In this document: positions 13,765 to 21,895 of the stretch, one piece after another | Position numbering within the stretch: position 1 is the stretch's first letter | Layout of the letters: each line of letters starts with the position of its first letter | NCBI GenBank assembly: GCA_046757645.1 | Contig: JBHHYS010000017.1 | Coordinates: 1-33,965, forward strand | DNA from: JBHHYS01 sp046757645 | Lineage (GTDB): Bacteria; Acidobacteriota; Terriglobia; Acidiferrales; 2-02-FULL-67-57 | Direction: 5' to 3' | DNA: 33,965 nucleotides | Made by a program: the position numbers and the translations under genes | The notes under the pieces: generated by a model | The model's input: the letters and a program-made list of their open reading frames with translations, nothing else | What the model was told of the DNA's origin: nothing | Database searches by the model: none

Positions 13765-14970
13765 TCATCCGCGGGCGCTCTGCAGGCGCACCACTTCGTC
13801 CAGGATGCGGTTGGCCACCGCGAGCTTGCTCATCTTGGGGAGAGGGATCTCCTGCCCGTCGCGGGTCAGAAGGGTAACGATGTTGGTCTCGACGTCAAAC
13901 CCGGCGCCGTTTTGGGTGACGTCATTGGCCACCACCAGGTCGAGTTTTTTCGCCTTCAGCTTGGTGCGGGCGTTCGCGACCACGTTCTCGGTTTCGGCGG
14001 CAAAGCCCACCACCAAGCGCTTCCCATTCGCCGCGGTGATCTCTTCCAGCAGGTCGGGGGTGGGAGTGAAGTGGAGTTTCAGCCCGCCATCCGCCCGCTT
14101 GATTTTTTGCGCGCGGGTCTCGGTCGGCCGGAAGTCCACCACCGCCGCCGCCTTGATCACCACGCTCGATTCCGGCAAGTGGTTCTTCACCGCTTGTCGC
14201 ATCTCTTCCGTGGTGCGCACCGACTCCAGGAGCACGCCCGCGGGCGGTGCCAGCGCGGTGGGCCCGCTCACCAGAATCACCCGCGCCCCCCGGTGCCGGG
14301 CGGCCTCCGCCATGGCGTAGCCCATGCGCCCCGAGGAGCGGTTGGTCACATAGCGCACGGGGTCAATGTCTTCGCAGGTCGGCCCCGCTGTCACCAAAAC
14401 AGTTTCTTGCGTCATATCTTTGCGCAGGCCCAACACCGCGCGCACCGTGGCCAGAATGCTCTCCGCGCTGGCCAAGCGCCCTGGGCCGGTCATCCCGCAG
14501 GCCAGATAGCCTTCGTCCGGCTCCACCACCGCCACGCCCAGCTCGCGCAGGCGTGCCAGGTTAGCCCGGACGCTGGGGTGCTCCCACATGTTGAGGTTCA
14601 TCGCCGGGGCCACAATCACCGGGGCTTTCGTGGCCAGGAAGAGGGTGGTGAGAAAATCATCGGCGATCCCGTGGGCGAGCTTGCCCAGGAGGTTGGCCGT
14701 GGCCGGGGCGATAAGCAGTGCGTCGGTGCTCTCGGCCACCGCGATGTGCTCGATGGCGCTCTCGATGTTGGCCGGGGCCCCGTCCGGGTCGAACATCTCC
14801 GTGATCACCTTCTGCCCGGAGAGTGCCGCAAAGGTCAGCGGGCGCACGAATTCCTGCGCATGCGCGGTCATCACCACCTGGACCCCGAGCCCTTCCTGCT
14901 GCAGCAGACGCACCAACTCCGCCGCCTTGTAGGCGGCGATGCAGCCGCTGACGCCCAACACGACCTTCAT
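13765..14970 (-). CDS. coaBC: Bifunctional phosphopantothenoylcysteine decarboxylase / phosphopantothenate-cysteine ligase
   Basis: 401 aa, the normal length. CoaBC adds cysteine to 4'-phosphopantothenate and decarboxylates the product to 4'-phosphopantetheine in coenzyme A synthesis. The N-terminal CoaC half has the FMN-binding GVSGCIAAYKA start, the catalytic histidine in IEHIAVAE, PAMNLNMW and the substrate-flap cysteine in ACGMTGPGRLA. The CoaB half begins near VLVTAGPTCEDIDPVR and contains NRSSGRMGYAMAEAA, KAAAVVDFRP and GFAAET. It starts 20 bp after the rpoZ stop and is followed after 7 bp by the uracil-DNA glycosylase gene. The rpoZ-coaBC-priA order is common in bacteria. Confidence 0.96.
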   Translation of the reverse strand: MKVVLGVSGCIAAYKAAELVRLLQQEGLGVQVVMTAHAQEFVRPLTFAALSGQKVITEMFDPDGAPANIESAIEHIAVAESTDALLIAPATANLLGKLAHGIADDFLTTLFLATKAPVIVAPAMNLNMWEHPSVRANLARLRELGVAVVEPDEGYLACGMTGPGRLASAESILATVRAVLGLRKDMTQETVLVTAGPTCEDIDPVRYVTNRSSGRMGYAMAEAARHRGARVILVSGPTALAPPAGVLLESVRTTEEMRQAVKNHLPESSVVIKAAAVVDFRPTETRAQKIKRADGGLKLHFTPTPDLLEEITAANGKRLVVGFAAETENVVANARTKLKAKKLDLVVANDVTQNGAGFDVETNIVTLLTRDGQEIPLPKMSKLAVANRILDEVVRLQSARG

Positions 14971-14990
14971 CGTCGGTTCCCGCCGGTGCG

Positions 14991-15227
14991 CTATTTGCTG
15001 CTGCGCTTGCCCTTGCTCTTCTTGGCCTTCCCGGTTTCGGGTTGGTCTTCCAGCGCCGGCAGCTCGAACGGCACGGCTCCCGCGATCACCTCTTGCATGG
15101 CCATGCGGGTGGGTTTGTGGGCGACCGTGTGAATCAGCGGCCGCGCCCCTCCTTGCAGTTGCCGGGCGCGTTTCGCCGCTGCCAGCACGAAAGCAAACTT
15201 ACTGTCGATCTTGTCCAGTGCAATCAT
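14991..15227 (-). CDS. rpoZ: RNA polymerase omega subunit
   Basis: 78 aa. Omega helps fold and assemble the beta' subunit of RNA polymerase. The family core DSKFAFVLAAAKRARQLQGG, and later KPTRMAMQEV, is clear. The C-terminus is a short acidic stretch followed by a lysine/serine-rich tail (KAKKSKGKRSSK), which varies between species. The ATG overlaps the gmk stop codon (ATGA at 15224-15227), a classic translational-coupling arrangement. The gmk-rpoZ-coaBC order supports the call. Confidence 0.93.
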   Translation of the reverse strand: MIALDKIDSKFAFVLAAAKRARQLQGGARPLIHTVAHKPTRMAMQEVIAGAVPFELPALEDQPETGKAKKSKGKRSSK

Positions 15228-15922
15228 GGGGTTTGAGCTTCGAACGTCTCTAGGATAGCAGAAATTTGCCCGCGGTTGGCCTCCTTACGGGCCGCCGCGG
15301 CCCGCGCCGCCGCCTCCTGCAGGGCGATGGCGGGGAGGGGCCTGTGGGCGCGACGCTGGCGCTCGGCCACGACAATCGCCTCTACCTGAGCGCAGGCCTC
15401 CGCCAGGGTGCGGTTGACCACCACGTAGTCATAGGCGTCATAGCTTTCGATTTCCTGCCGGGCGTGCTCCAGCCGCTGCCGGATGATTTTCAATGCATCC
15501 AGCCCGCGGGCCCGCAGCCGCCGTTCCAACTCCGGGGCCGAGGGCGGGAGGAGGAAGATGGCCACCGCCTCGGCGACCTTGGCTTTCACCTGCCGGGCTC
15601 CCTGGACGTCGATGTCCAGGACCAGGTCTTTTCCCTGCTGCGCAGCCTCCCCGAGCACGCGGCGGTGGGTTCCATACAAGGACCCGAACACATCCGCATA
15701 TTCTAGGAACTCGCCCCGGCGAATCATGTCTTCGAAAATCTCCCGGCTGACGAACCAGTAGTCGCGGCCGTGCTTTTCATCGGGCCGCGCGGCCCGGGTG
15801 GTGTAGGAAACAGAAAACATCAAGTCTGTTGGCGTCTTCAGCAGGTGTTCGACCAGGGTGGTTTTCCCCACACCCGACGGCCCGGAAACGATGAAGACCA
15901 TGCCTCGAGGCCCGCCTACCAC
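15224..15922 (-). CDS. gmk: Guanylate kinase
   Basis: 232 aa. It phosphorylates GMP to GDP with ATP. The P-loop SGPSGVGKTT spans 13-22. The GMP-binding SYTTRAARPDEKHGRDYWFV, FLEYADVFGSLYGT and DIDVQGARQVK stretches are canonical. The C-terminus runs about 25 residues past the usual end (ALQEAAARAAAARKEA...), an alanine/arginine-rich helix of unclear role. It follows yicC with a 3-bp gap and overlaps rpoZ by 4 bp. The start MVGGPRGMVF is plausible; an internal ATG (M8) would also give a complete enzyme. Confidence 0.95.
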   Translation of the reverse strand: MVGGPRGMVFIVSGPSGVGKTTLVEHLLKTPTDLMFSVSYTTRAARPDEKHGRDYWFVSREIFEDMIRRGEFLEYADVFGSLYGTHRRVLGEAAQQGKDLVLDIDVQGARQVKAKVAEAVAIFLLPPSAPELERRLRARGLDALKIIRQRLEHARQEIESYDAYDYVVVNRTLAEACAQVEAIVVAERQRRAHRPLPAIALQEAAARAAAARKEANRGQISAILETFEAQTP

Positions 15923-15925
15923 CAG

Positions 15926-16822
15926 TTACTCCACATTCTGCACTTGCTCGCGCAAGCGCTCGATCTGGGCCTTGACTTCCAGCCCCAGGCGGGTCATCTC
16001 CAAACCCTCGGCTTCGAGCCCGGGGATTTTGGAGAGGAGGGTGTTGGTTTCGCGGTTCATTTCCTGCAAAAGAAAATCCAAGCGCTTGCCCACCGTGGTG
16101 TCGCTGGCCAGCAGGTGGGCGAACTGCTGGGCGTGGCTTTCGAGCCGGGTCAACTCCTCGCTGACGTCGCTGCGCTCGGCCAGGTAGGCTGCCTCTTCAG
16201 TGAGCCGTGCCGGATCGAGCGGGATTTGGCCTACGAGCTCCTGCAACCGCTCCCGGAGCCGCCGGTGATAGGCGGGCAAGGCATGCTCGCTCAACTCGGC
16301 CAACTGCTTCTGCGCGGCGCGCATGCGCCTCACCCCCTCACTCAGGTCACGCTCCAAGGCCACGCCCTCCGCCCGGCGCATGACGTCCAGCGCCTCCAGT
16401 ACCTCCGCCAGCAAACACTCCGCGAGCCCGCCCAGTTGCTGGGCTTCTTCCGAGTCCTCCCGGCGGGAGCTGCTGCGCAGCACGCCCGGTACGCGGAGCA
16501 CCGCGGTCAAATCCGGCTCGCCGCCCAACTGGTGCTCGCGCTGCAACTCCCGGTAGAGTTCGAGGTAGCCGCGGACGAATTCCCCATCGACTTCCAGCGC
16601 GCGCCGCCCGAGCTTCTCTGTTTGGAACTGGATGTCGAGGTGGCCGCGCTGCACCTTTTCCCGCACCTGCTTGCGCAAGCGGGGCTCGAAGGCCGCCAGC
16701 TCGTCGGGCAAGCGCAGGCGGAGGTCGAGGAACCGGTGGTTAAGGGCTTTCACGGTGACGCGCAGCCGCCAGGCCCCCTCTTCCCCTTGCGCCTGGGCAA
16801 AGCCGGTCATGCTGCGCAGCAT
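15926..16822 (-). CDS. yicC: YicC family endoribonuclease
   Basis: 298 aa, typical length. YicC-like proteins are endoribonucleases linked to small-RNA and stress-related RNA turnover in E. coli and B. subtilis. The diagnostic N-terminus MLRSMTGFAQAQG and the C-terminal GKRLDFLLQEMNRETNTLLSK are both intact, with the helical middle region in between. It begins 3 bp after the ABC exporter stop and ends 3 bp before gmk. The yicC-gmk-rpoZ block is widely conserved. Confidence 0.94.
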   Translation of the reverse strand: MLRSMTGFAQAQGEEGAWRLRVTVKALNHRFLDLRLRLPDELAAFEPRLRKQVREKVQRGHLDIQFQTEKLGRRALEVDGEFVRGYLELYRELQREHQLGGEPDLTAVLRVPGVLRSSSRREDSEEAQQLGGLAECLLAEVLEALDVMRRAEGVALERDLSEGVRRMRAAQKQLAELSEHALPAYHRRLRERLQELVGQIPLDPARLTEEAAYLAERSDVSEELTRLESHAQQFAHLLASDTTVGKRLDFLLQEMNRETNTLLSKIPGLEAEGLEMTRLGLEVKAQIERLREQVQNVE

Positions 16823-16825
16823 CGG

Positions 16826-18670
16826 TTAGCTCGGCTCCCGGTTTTCCACCCGCGACGCCGGCGGATCCAGGTCAGCGAACTGCAGAGCGTAGAGTCGCTG
16901 GTAGAGGCCGCCGTGGGCCAACAATTCGTGGTGGGTGCCCACCTCCCGAATCGTGCCGTCCTCCAGCACCACGATCCGGTCCGCCCGCCAGACGGTGGCC
17001 AGGCGATGGGCAATCACGAAGACGGTGCGGCCTTGCATAAGGTTGGCGAGGGCCTGCTGCACCAGTCGCTCCGATTCTGCGTCCAGTTCCGAGGTGGCTT
17101 CGTCCAAGATCAAGATGGGGGCATTCTTGAGCAAGGCGCGGGCAATGGCCAGCCGTTGTCGCTGCCCGCCGCTCAGGCGCACGCCGCGCTCGCCAATGAC
17201 GGTATCGTAGCCCTGGGGGAGTTGCTCGATGAAGTCGTGCGCCAGCGCCGCGCGGGCGGCCTCCCGCACTTCCCTCTCCGAGGTGTTTCGCCGCCCGTAG
17301 CGGATGTTGTCCGCCGCGGTGTCATTGAAAAGAACGGTTTCCTGGGGGACGATGCCGATTTGCGCCCGCAAGGAAGCCAGGCGCATGTCGCGAATATCGT
17401 GGCCGTCGATGCGAATGGCCCCGCGGCTGACGTCATAAAAGCGGGGGAGCAGGTTCACCAACGTGGTTTTCCCCACTCCGCTTGAACCCACGAGAGCGAC
17501 TACCTCGCCCGCCGGGACGGCCAAGCAGATGTTGCGCAGCAAAAGCGGGCCACTGTCGTAGGCGAAGGCCACCTGATCGAATTCGATGCGGTCATGGAAG
17601 GGAGGCAGGTCCAAGGCGCCCGGCTTCTCCTTCACCTCTTCGTGGCGGTCGAGGAGGTCAAAGACTTTTTCGGAGGCGCCCAGCGCCTGCTGGAAGAGGC
17701 TGTAGATGCCGGCGAGACGCTTGACCGGCTGGTACACCTTGATCAGCGCCACCACGAAGACGAAGATCATCTCCGGCCTCACCACGCCCAACTGAACCCG
17801 GTGGCGGGCATAGAGCAGGACGAGGCCCACGGTGAGCGCCCCCAGCACTTCCATCAAGGGAGAGGTCAAGGCGAAGTAGCGCACCCAGCGCAGTTGGGTG
17901 TGGAACAAGCGCCGGGCGCGCTCGCGGAAGCGCTCCGCCTCCCAGGCTTCGCTGCCAAACGCCTGCACAACCCGCACGCCGCTGTAGGTTTCCTGTAAGG
18001 TCTCGTTCAGGTCGGCCAGCGTGTCCTGTGCCTGGCGACTCAAGCGCCGAATGCGTCGCCCGATTCGCGAAACCGGCACGACGATCAGGGGCAAGACCAG
18101 AAAACAGAGCAGGGCGAGCTTCCAGTCGATCATGAACACCACCAGCAAGAGCACCGGCAAGGTGAAGGCCTGGCGGAAGAAGTCGGTGAGCACGTGCGAG
18201 ACCGCCTGTTGGACGCGGTCGATGTCATTGATGGCGGTGGACATCAATTTGCCGGTCGTCTGCCGGAGGAAGAAGCCCAGCGACTGCCGCAGGGTGCGGG
18301 CGTAGAGTTGGTTGCGCAGATCCATCACCACGGCATGCCCCAGTCGGTTGACGGAATAGGCGCCCAGGTATTCGCTCACCGCCTTGGTGGCATAGACGAG
18401 CACAATGGTGGCCACCACCAAGAGCGCAGCCGTGGTCACCGGCAAGGGAACCACATCCCGCAGGTAATAGGTCCGGTTCAAGGAGGGGAGTTCGAGCAAG
18501 ATAATCTCTTCGATGGCGGCGCCGGGCTCCAACACCAATTGCACCAGGGGGCGGACGAGCAGGGCGGTGGCGCCTTCAAGCACGCCCACTGCCCCCATCA
18601 ACACCGCGCCGGCCACCAGCCAGCCCTGGTGCGGGCGAACGTAACGGAGCAAGCGTCCTAGGTTGTGCAT
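16826..18670 (-). CDS. ABC exporter, MsbA-like (fused membrane and ATPase domains)
   Basis: 614 aa half-transporter that works as a homodimer. The N-terminal about 330 residues carry six membrane helices, including the coupling region with NDIDRVQQAV. The ATPase domain has Walker A GSSGVGKTT at about 394-402, signature LSGGQRQRLAIARALL at about 497 and Walker B ILILDEATSELD at about 518, with the H-loop IAHRLAT after it. Sitting in a run with lptB, the LptC/A-like gene and others, the natural role is flipping lipid A-core across the inner membrane (MsbA). Lipid or drug export by a relative cannot be excluded from sequence alone. It begins 86 bp after rapZ and is followed after 3 bp by yicC. 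Confidence 0.9.
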   Translation of the reverse strand: MHNLGRLLRYVRPHQGWLVAGAVLMGAVGVLEGATALLVRPLVQLVLEPGAAIEEIILLELPSLNRTYYLRDVVPLPVTTAALLVVATIVLVYATKAVSEYLGAYSVNRLGHAVVMDLRNQLYARTLRQSLGFFLRQTTGKLMSTAINDIDRVQQAVSHVLTDFFRQAFTLPVLLLVVFMIDWKLALLCFLVLPLIVVPVSRIGRRIRRLSRQAQDTLADLNETLQETYSGVRVVQAFGSEAWEAERFRERARRLFHTQLRWVRYFALTSPLMEVLGALTVGLVLLYARHRVQLGVVRPEMIFVFVVALIKVYQPVKRLAGIYSLFQQALGASEKVFDLLDRHEEVKEKPGALDLPPFHDRIEFDQVAFAYDSGPLLLRNICLAVPAGEVVALVGSSGVGKTTLVNLLPRFYDVSRGAIRIDGHDIRDMRLASLRAQIGIVPQETVLFNDTAADNIRYGRRNTSEREVREAARAALAHDFIEQLPQGYDTVIGERGVRLSGGQRQRLAIARALLKNAPILILDEATSELDAESERLVQQALANLMQGRTVFVIAHRLATVWRADRIVVLEDGTIREVGTHHELLAHGGLYQRLYALQFADLDPPASRVENREPS

Positions 18671-18756
18671 CGGCTTTTCCCGCCGTCCCGCTCAGCTCGG
18701 GTGAGCGCCAGCCGGATCAGAAAACCTCTAACCATATGCACCGGGCAACCCCGAAG

Positions 18757-19695
18757 TCAACTCCAGCCTCCCTTGAAGACGTCGCGGTGGTTGACTTTGA
18801 CCCGCTGGCCCGTGCGCCCCAACTGGCGCCCGATGGCCCGCGCAATGGCGACGGAACGATGCCGGCCCCCGGTGCAGCCAAAAGCGATGGTGAGGTAGCT
18901 CTTGCCCTCCCCCGCGTAGTGGGGGATCAGGTAGGCCAAGAGCCGTCCGACACGGCGGATGAATTCGGCGGTTTGCGGAAAGGACAACACGTAGCGGGCC
19001 ACCCGGCCGTCTTTTCCGGTCAGCGGCTTGTAGGCCGGCACGAAGTTGGGGTTGGGCAAGAACCGCACGTCGAAGACCAGATCGGCGTCCGGGGGAAGTC
19101 CGTAGCGATAGCCGAAACTCATCAGGGAAATCAGCAAGGGGCGCTGCCGATCCGTTTCGGCCAAGCGGTCCACCACAAACTGGCGTAGCTCGTGAGGGGA
19201 GAAGCGGGTGGTGTCGATCACGATGTCCGCCAACACCCGGATGGGTTTCAGCAGGGCGCGTTCCCGTGCGATTCCCTCGCGGACCGGGCGGTCGGCGCCC
19301 AGGGGATGGGGGCGACGGGTTTCGCTGAAGCGCCGCACCAGGGCATCGTCGCCTGCCTCCACGAACACCAGTGTGGCCGAGAGCGACTTCCGCAGCCTCT
19401 CGAAGAGCCCGGGGAAATCTTCCAGGGCTTCGCCCTCGCGGATGTCCACCCCCAGGGCAGCTCGTTGCACTTCGCCCCCGCTCCTCCCGTAGAGGTCAGC
19501 AAAGATGGGGATCAAGGGAATGGGCAGGTTGTCCACGCAGTAGTAGCCCAGGTCCTCCAAGGCGCGCAGAATCGAGCCTTTCCCCGAGCCGCTCAGCCCG
19601 GTGATGATCACCAGGGGTGCCGTTGGTGAGCTGCCACGCCTCCGTCTTCCCTTTTTTTGTGGAGTCGACTGCAACCGACTGCGCTGCCTGGGCAT
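18757..19695 (-). CDS. rapZ: RapZ-family nucleotide-binding protein
   Basis: 312 aa. In enterobacteria RapZ is an RNA adaptor that targets the GlmZ small RNA; elsewhere the family binds nucleotides and its role is less clear. Walker A GLSGSGKGS at 33-41 shows glycine between the lysine and the serine, a variation I believe also occurs in relatives outside proteobacteria. LRALEDLGYYCVDNLP follows, with the Walker B-like VDIRE and the C-terminal GCTGGRHRSVAIA. A basic N-terminal tail of about 25 residues precedes the fold. It follows rpoN with a 27-bp gap. In many bacteria hpf and ptsN lie between rpoN and rapZ; here they are absent. Confidence 0.93.
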   Translation of the reverse strand: MPRQRSRLQSTPQKKGRRRRGSSPTAPLVIITGLSGSGKGSILRALEDLGYYCVDNLPIPLIPIFADLYGRSGGEVQRAALGVDIREGEALEDFPGLFERLRKSLSATLVFVEAGDDALVRRFSETRRPHPLGADRPVREGIARERALLKPIRVLADIVIDTTRFSPHELRQFVVDRLAETDRQRPLLISLMSFGYRYGLPPDADLVFDVRFLPNPNFVPAYKPLTGKDGRVARYVLSFPQTAEFIRRVGRLLAYLIPHYAGEGKSYLTIAFGCTGGRHRSVAIARAIGRQLGRTGQRVKVNHRDVFKGGWS

Positions 19696-19722
19696 AAAGA
19701 GACGAAGCTCCGCCCGGGGCCC

Positions 19723-21156
19723 CTAGGCCTTCACGCGCCGCTGGTGGGTGCTAGGAATCCTCATATCTTCGCGGTACTTGGCGATGGTGCGCCGGGTGAC
19801 GCGAATACCCACCGTGGCCAGGCGTTGGGCGATTTGCTCGTCAGTCAGCGGATGGGCAGAGTCTTCCTCTTCGATCATCTTGCGAACCCGGCGCTTCAGA
19901 GTGAGGAGGGAAGTGTGGTGGCCCGAGGGGCCCCCCACCGCCTCCGAGAAGAACGAGCGCAACTCAATGACTCCCTGGGGGGTGTGCGCATATTTGTTGG
20001 CGACCGCCCGGCTCACCGTGGAGGGATGCACGTTCACCACTTCCGCCACTTCCTTGATCATCAGCGGCTTCAGGTAGTCGGGGCCCCGGTCGAGATAGTC
20101 CCGCTGACGCTCGACAATGGTCTCGGCCACCCGCTGAATGGTGTGTTTACGCTGCTCGATATTCTTCAACAACTGAACGGCGGCGGCGAAGCGTTCCCGC
20201 ACGTAGCTGCGCACCTCCTGCGGGGCGGCGCGGCGGTCGAGCAGCCGGCGGTAGAGGGGGCTGAGGTGGAGCTGAGGCTGGTCATCCTCGTTCAGCAGCA
20301 CCTGGTAGTCGTTCCCTACCTTGACGATGAACACATCGGGCTCGATCAGGCGGGCTTGGCTGCGGTTATAGCGGAGCCCGGGGCGCGGGTCGAGTCTCTT
20401 GATCAGCTCGATGGCAGCCAACACCGCGGGCAATGGCCGGTTCAGCACCCGGGCCAAGTCGCGGTACTGCCGGTTCTGCAACTGCTTCAGGTGCTCGCTG
20501 ACGATCTGCTGGGCCAAAGTGTTTTCCGGCTCTAAGGTGTGCAGTTGCAAGAGCAGGCATTCCCGCAAGTCGCGGGCCGCCACTCCCAGGGGATCGAATT
20601 CCTGCACCAGCCGCAACGCTTCTTCCACCCGGTTGGGCTCGTGCCCGCCGCTGGCGGCAACTTCCTCGAAGGTGGCGGTCAGGTAGCCGTCCTCGTTGAG
20701 GTTGCCGATGATGGAGCGCGCTGCTTCCTTCACCTCGTCAGACACCATCGACAGACCCAACTGCCACTCGAGATGATCGGTCAGGGTGGTGGGCGGGGAA
20801 AGAAAGTTCTCAAAGGCGGGGCGCTCGATTTCTTCGCGCTCCCCCCGGCGCTCGGTGCCATCCATGTATTCTTCGAAGAGCGCCTTCATATCGAACTCTT
20901 CGAACGGGTCGCCGCTCTCCTCCGGGGGAACTTCGCGCTCCGCCTGCTCGAACCCATCCTCGCCGGCCTCGCGTTCGCGCAGCAGCCCATCTTCCCCGAT
21001 CTCCTCCAGCACCGGGTTCTGCATCAGTTCTTGCTGGATCATCTGCCGCAGCTCCAGCCGGTTGAGCTGGAGCAAACTGACCATCTGCACCAAACTGGGG
21101 GTGAGCGTCTGTCGTAGGGCGACTTTTAGCTCAAGTCTGGGTGCGTGCCAGTTCAT
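19723..21156 (-). CDS. rpoN: RNA polymerase sigma-54 factor
   Basis: 477 aa, usual length. Sigma-54 recruits RNA polymerase to -24/-12 promoters that need activator ATPases. Region I (LELKVALRQTLTPSLVQMVSLLQLNRLELRQMI) binds core and activator. An acidic region II follows (EEIGEDG..., EREAGEDGFEQAEREVPPEESGDPFEEF). The core-binding and helix-turn-helix regions (VVNVHPSTVSRAVANKY) are intact, and the C-terminal RpoN box reads TRRTIAKYRE. The ATG at 21154-21156 is preceded by AGGTG; a GTG one codon upstream is equally possible. It starts about 10 bp after lptB, a linkage common in Gram-negatives. At least some sigma-54 promoters should exist in this genome; none was recognised in this window. 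Confidence 0.95.
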   Translation of the reverse strand: MNWHAPRLELKVALRQTLTPSLVQMVSLLQLNRLELRQMIQQELMQNPVLEEIGEDGLLREREAGEDGFEQAEREVPPEESGDPFEEFDMKALFEEYMDGTERRGEREEIERPAFENFLSPPTTLTDHLEWQLGLSMVSDEVKEAARSIIGNLNEDGYLTATFEEVAASGGHEPNRVEEALRLVQEFDPLGVAARDLRECLLLQLHTLEPENTLAQQIVSEHLKQLQNRQYRDLARVLNRPLPAVLAAIELIKRLDPRPGLRYNRSQARLIEPDVFIVKVGNDYQVLLNEDDQPQLHLSPLYRRLLDRRAAPQEVRSYVRERFAAAVQLLKNIEQRKHTIQRVAETIVERQRDYLDRGPDYLKPLMIKEVAEVVNVHPSTVSRAVANKYAHTPQGVIELRSFFSEAVGGPSGHHTSLLTLKRRVRKMIEEEDSAHPLTDEQIAQRLATVGIRVTRRTIAKYREDMRIPSTHQRRVKA

Positions 21157-21166
21157 CACCTGAACT

Positions 21167-21892
21167 CTAGTCGAGCTGAAAGTTTTCCCCGAAATAGATC
21201 CGCCGCACCTCGGGGTCGCTGCCCAACTCTTGCGGGGTGCCGCTGCGGAAGATTCGCCCGTTGTGGATGATGTAGGCGCGGTCGGTGACGCGCAGGGTTT
21301 CGCGCACGTTGTGGTCCGTGATCAACACCCCGATACCGCGCTCTTGCAGGTTGCGCACAATCTTCTGGATGTCGAGCACCGTGATGGGGTCGATGCCGGA
21401 GAAGGGCTCGTCCAGCAAGATGAAGGAGGGTGAAATCACCAGCGCCCGGGCAATCTCCACCCGGCGGCGCTCGCCCCCCGATAAGGTGTAGGCGGGATGG
21501 CGCCGCAGGTGGGTCAATCCCATCCCTTCCAGCAACTCCTCCAGCCGTGCGCCTCGCTGGTGTCGCTTCAAGGGAAGAGTCTCCAGCACGGCCAGGATGT
21601 TCTCTTCCGCGGTCAGCTTGCGAAAGACGGAGGGTTCCTGGGGCAAGTAGCCCAGCCCATGCCGCGCCCGCAGATACATGGGAAAATCGGTGAGGTCGTT
21701 GCCGTTCAGGAGCACCCGGCCGGAATCGGCCCGCGTCAGGCCGACCAGGATGTGGAAGGTAGTAGTCTTGCCGGCGCCGTTGGGGCCCAGCAACCCCACC
21801 ACTTCGCCGGGGGCAATGTTCAAGCTGACGTGGTCAACAACCTTTCGACCCCGAAAGGACTTGGTGAGAGCGACGCCAGTCAACTGAACCAT
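21167..21892 (-). CDS. lptB: LPS export ABC transporter ATP-binding protein LptB
   Basis: 241 aa. LptB powers extraction of LPS from the inner membrane by LptFG. Walker A GPNGAGKTT lies at about 36-44, the Q-loop in LPQEPSVFRKLTAEENI, the signature LSGGERRRVEIARAL, Walker B FILLDEPFSGIDPI and the switch histidine in LITDHNVRETL. The LSGGERRR and DHNVRETL variants are typical of LptB rather than of other ATPases. It begins 3 bp after the LptC/A-like gene and precedes rpoN. LptF and LptG are not in the window. Confidence 0.95.
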   Translation of the reverse strand: MVQLTGVALTKSFRGRKVVDHVSLNIAPGEVVGLLGPNGAGKTTTFHILVGLTRADSGRVLLNGNDLTDFPMYLRARHGLGYLPQEPSVFRKLTAEENILAVLETLPLKRHQRGARLEELLEGMGLTHLRRHPAYTLSGGERRRVEIARALVISPSFILLDEPFSGIDPITVLDIQKIVRNLQERGIGVLITDHNVRETLRVTDRAYIIHNGRIFRSGTPQELGSDPEVRRIYFGENFQLD

Positions 21893-21895
21893 GAG

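Noticed and set aside
13756..17485. Long plus-strand open frames opposite coaBC, gmk, yicC and the ABC exporter
   Set aside because: All are antisense to strongly recognised genes and show biased His/Arg/Gly/Ala composition without domains.
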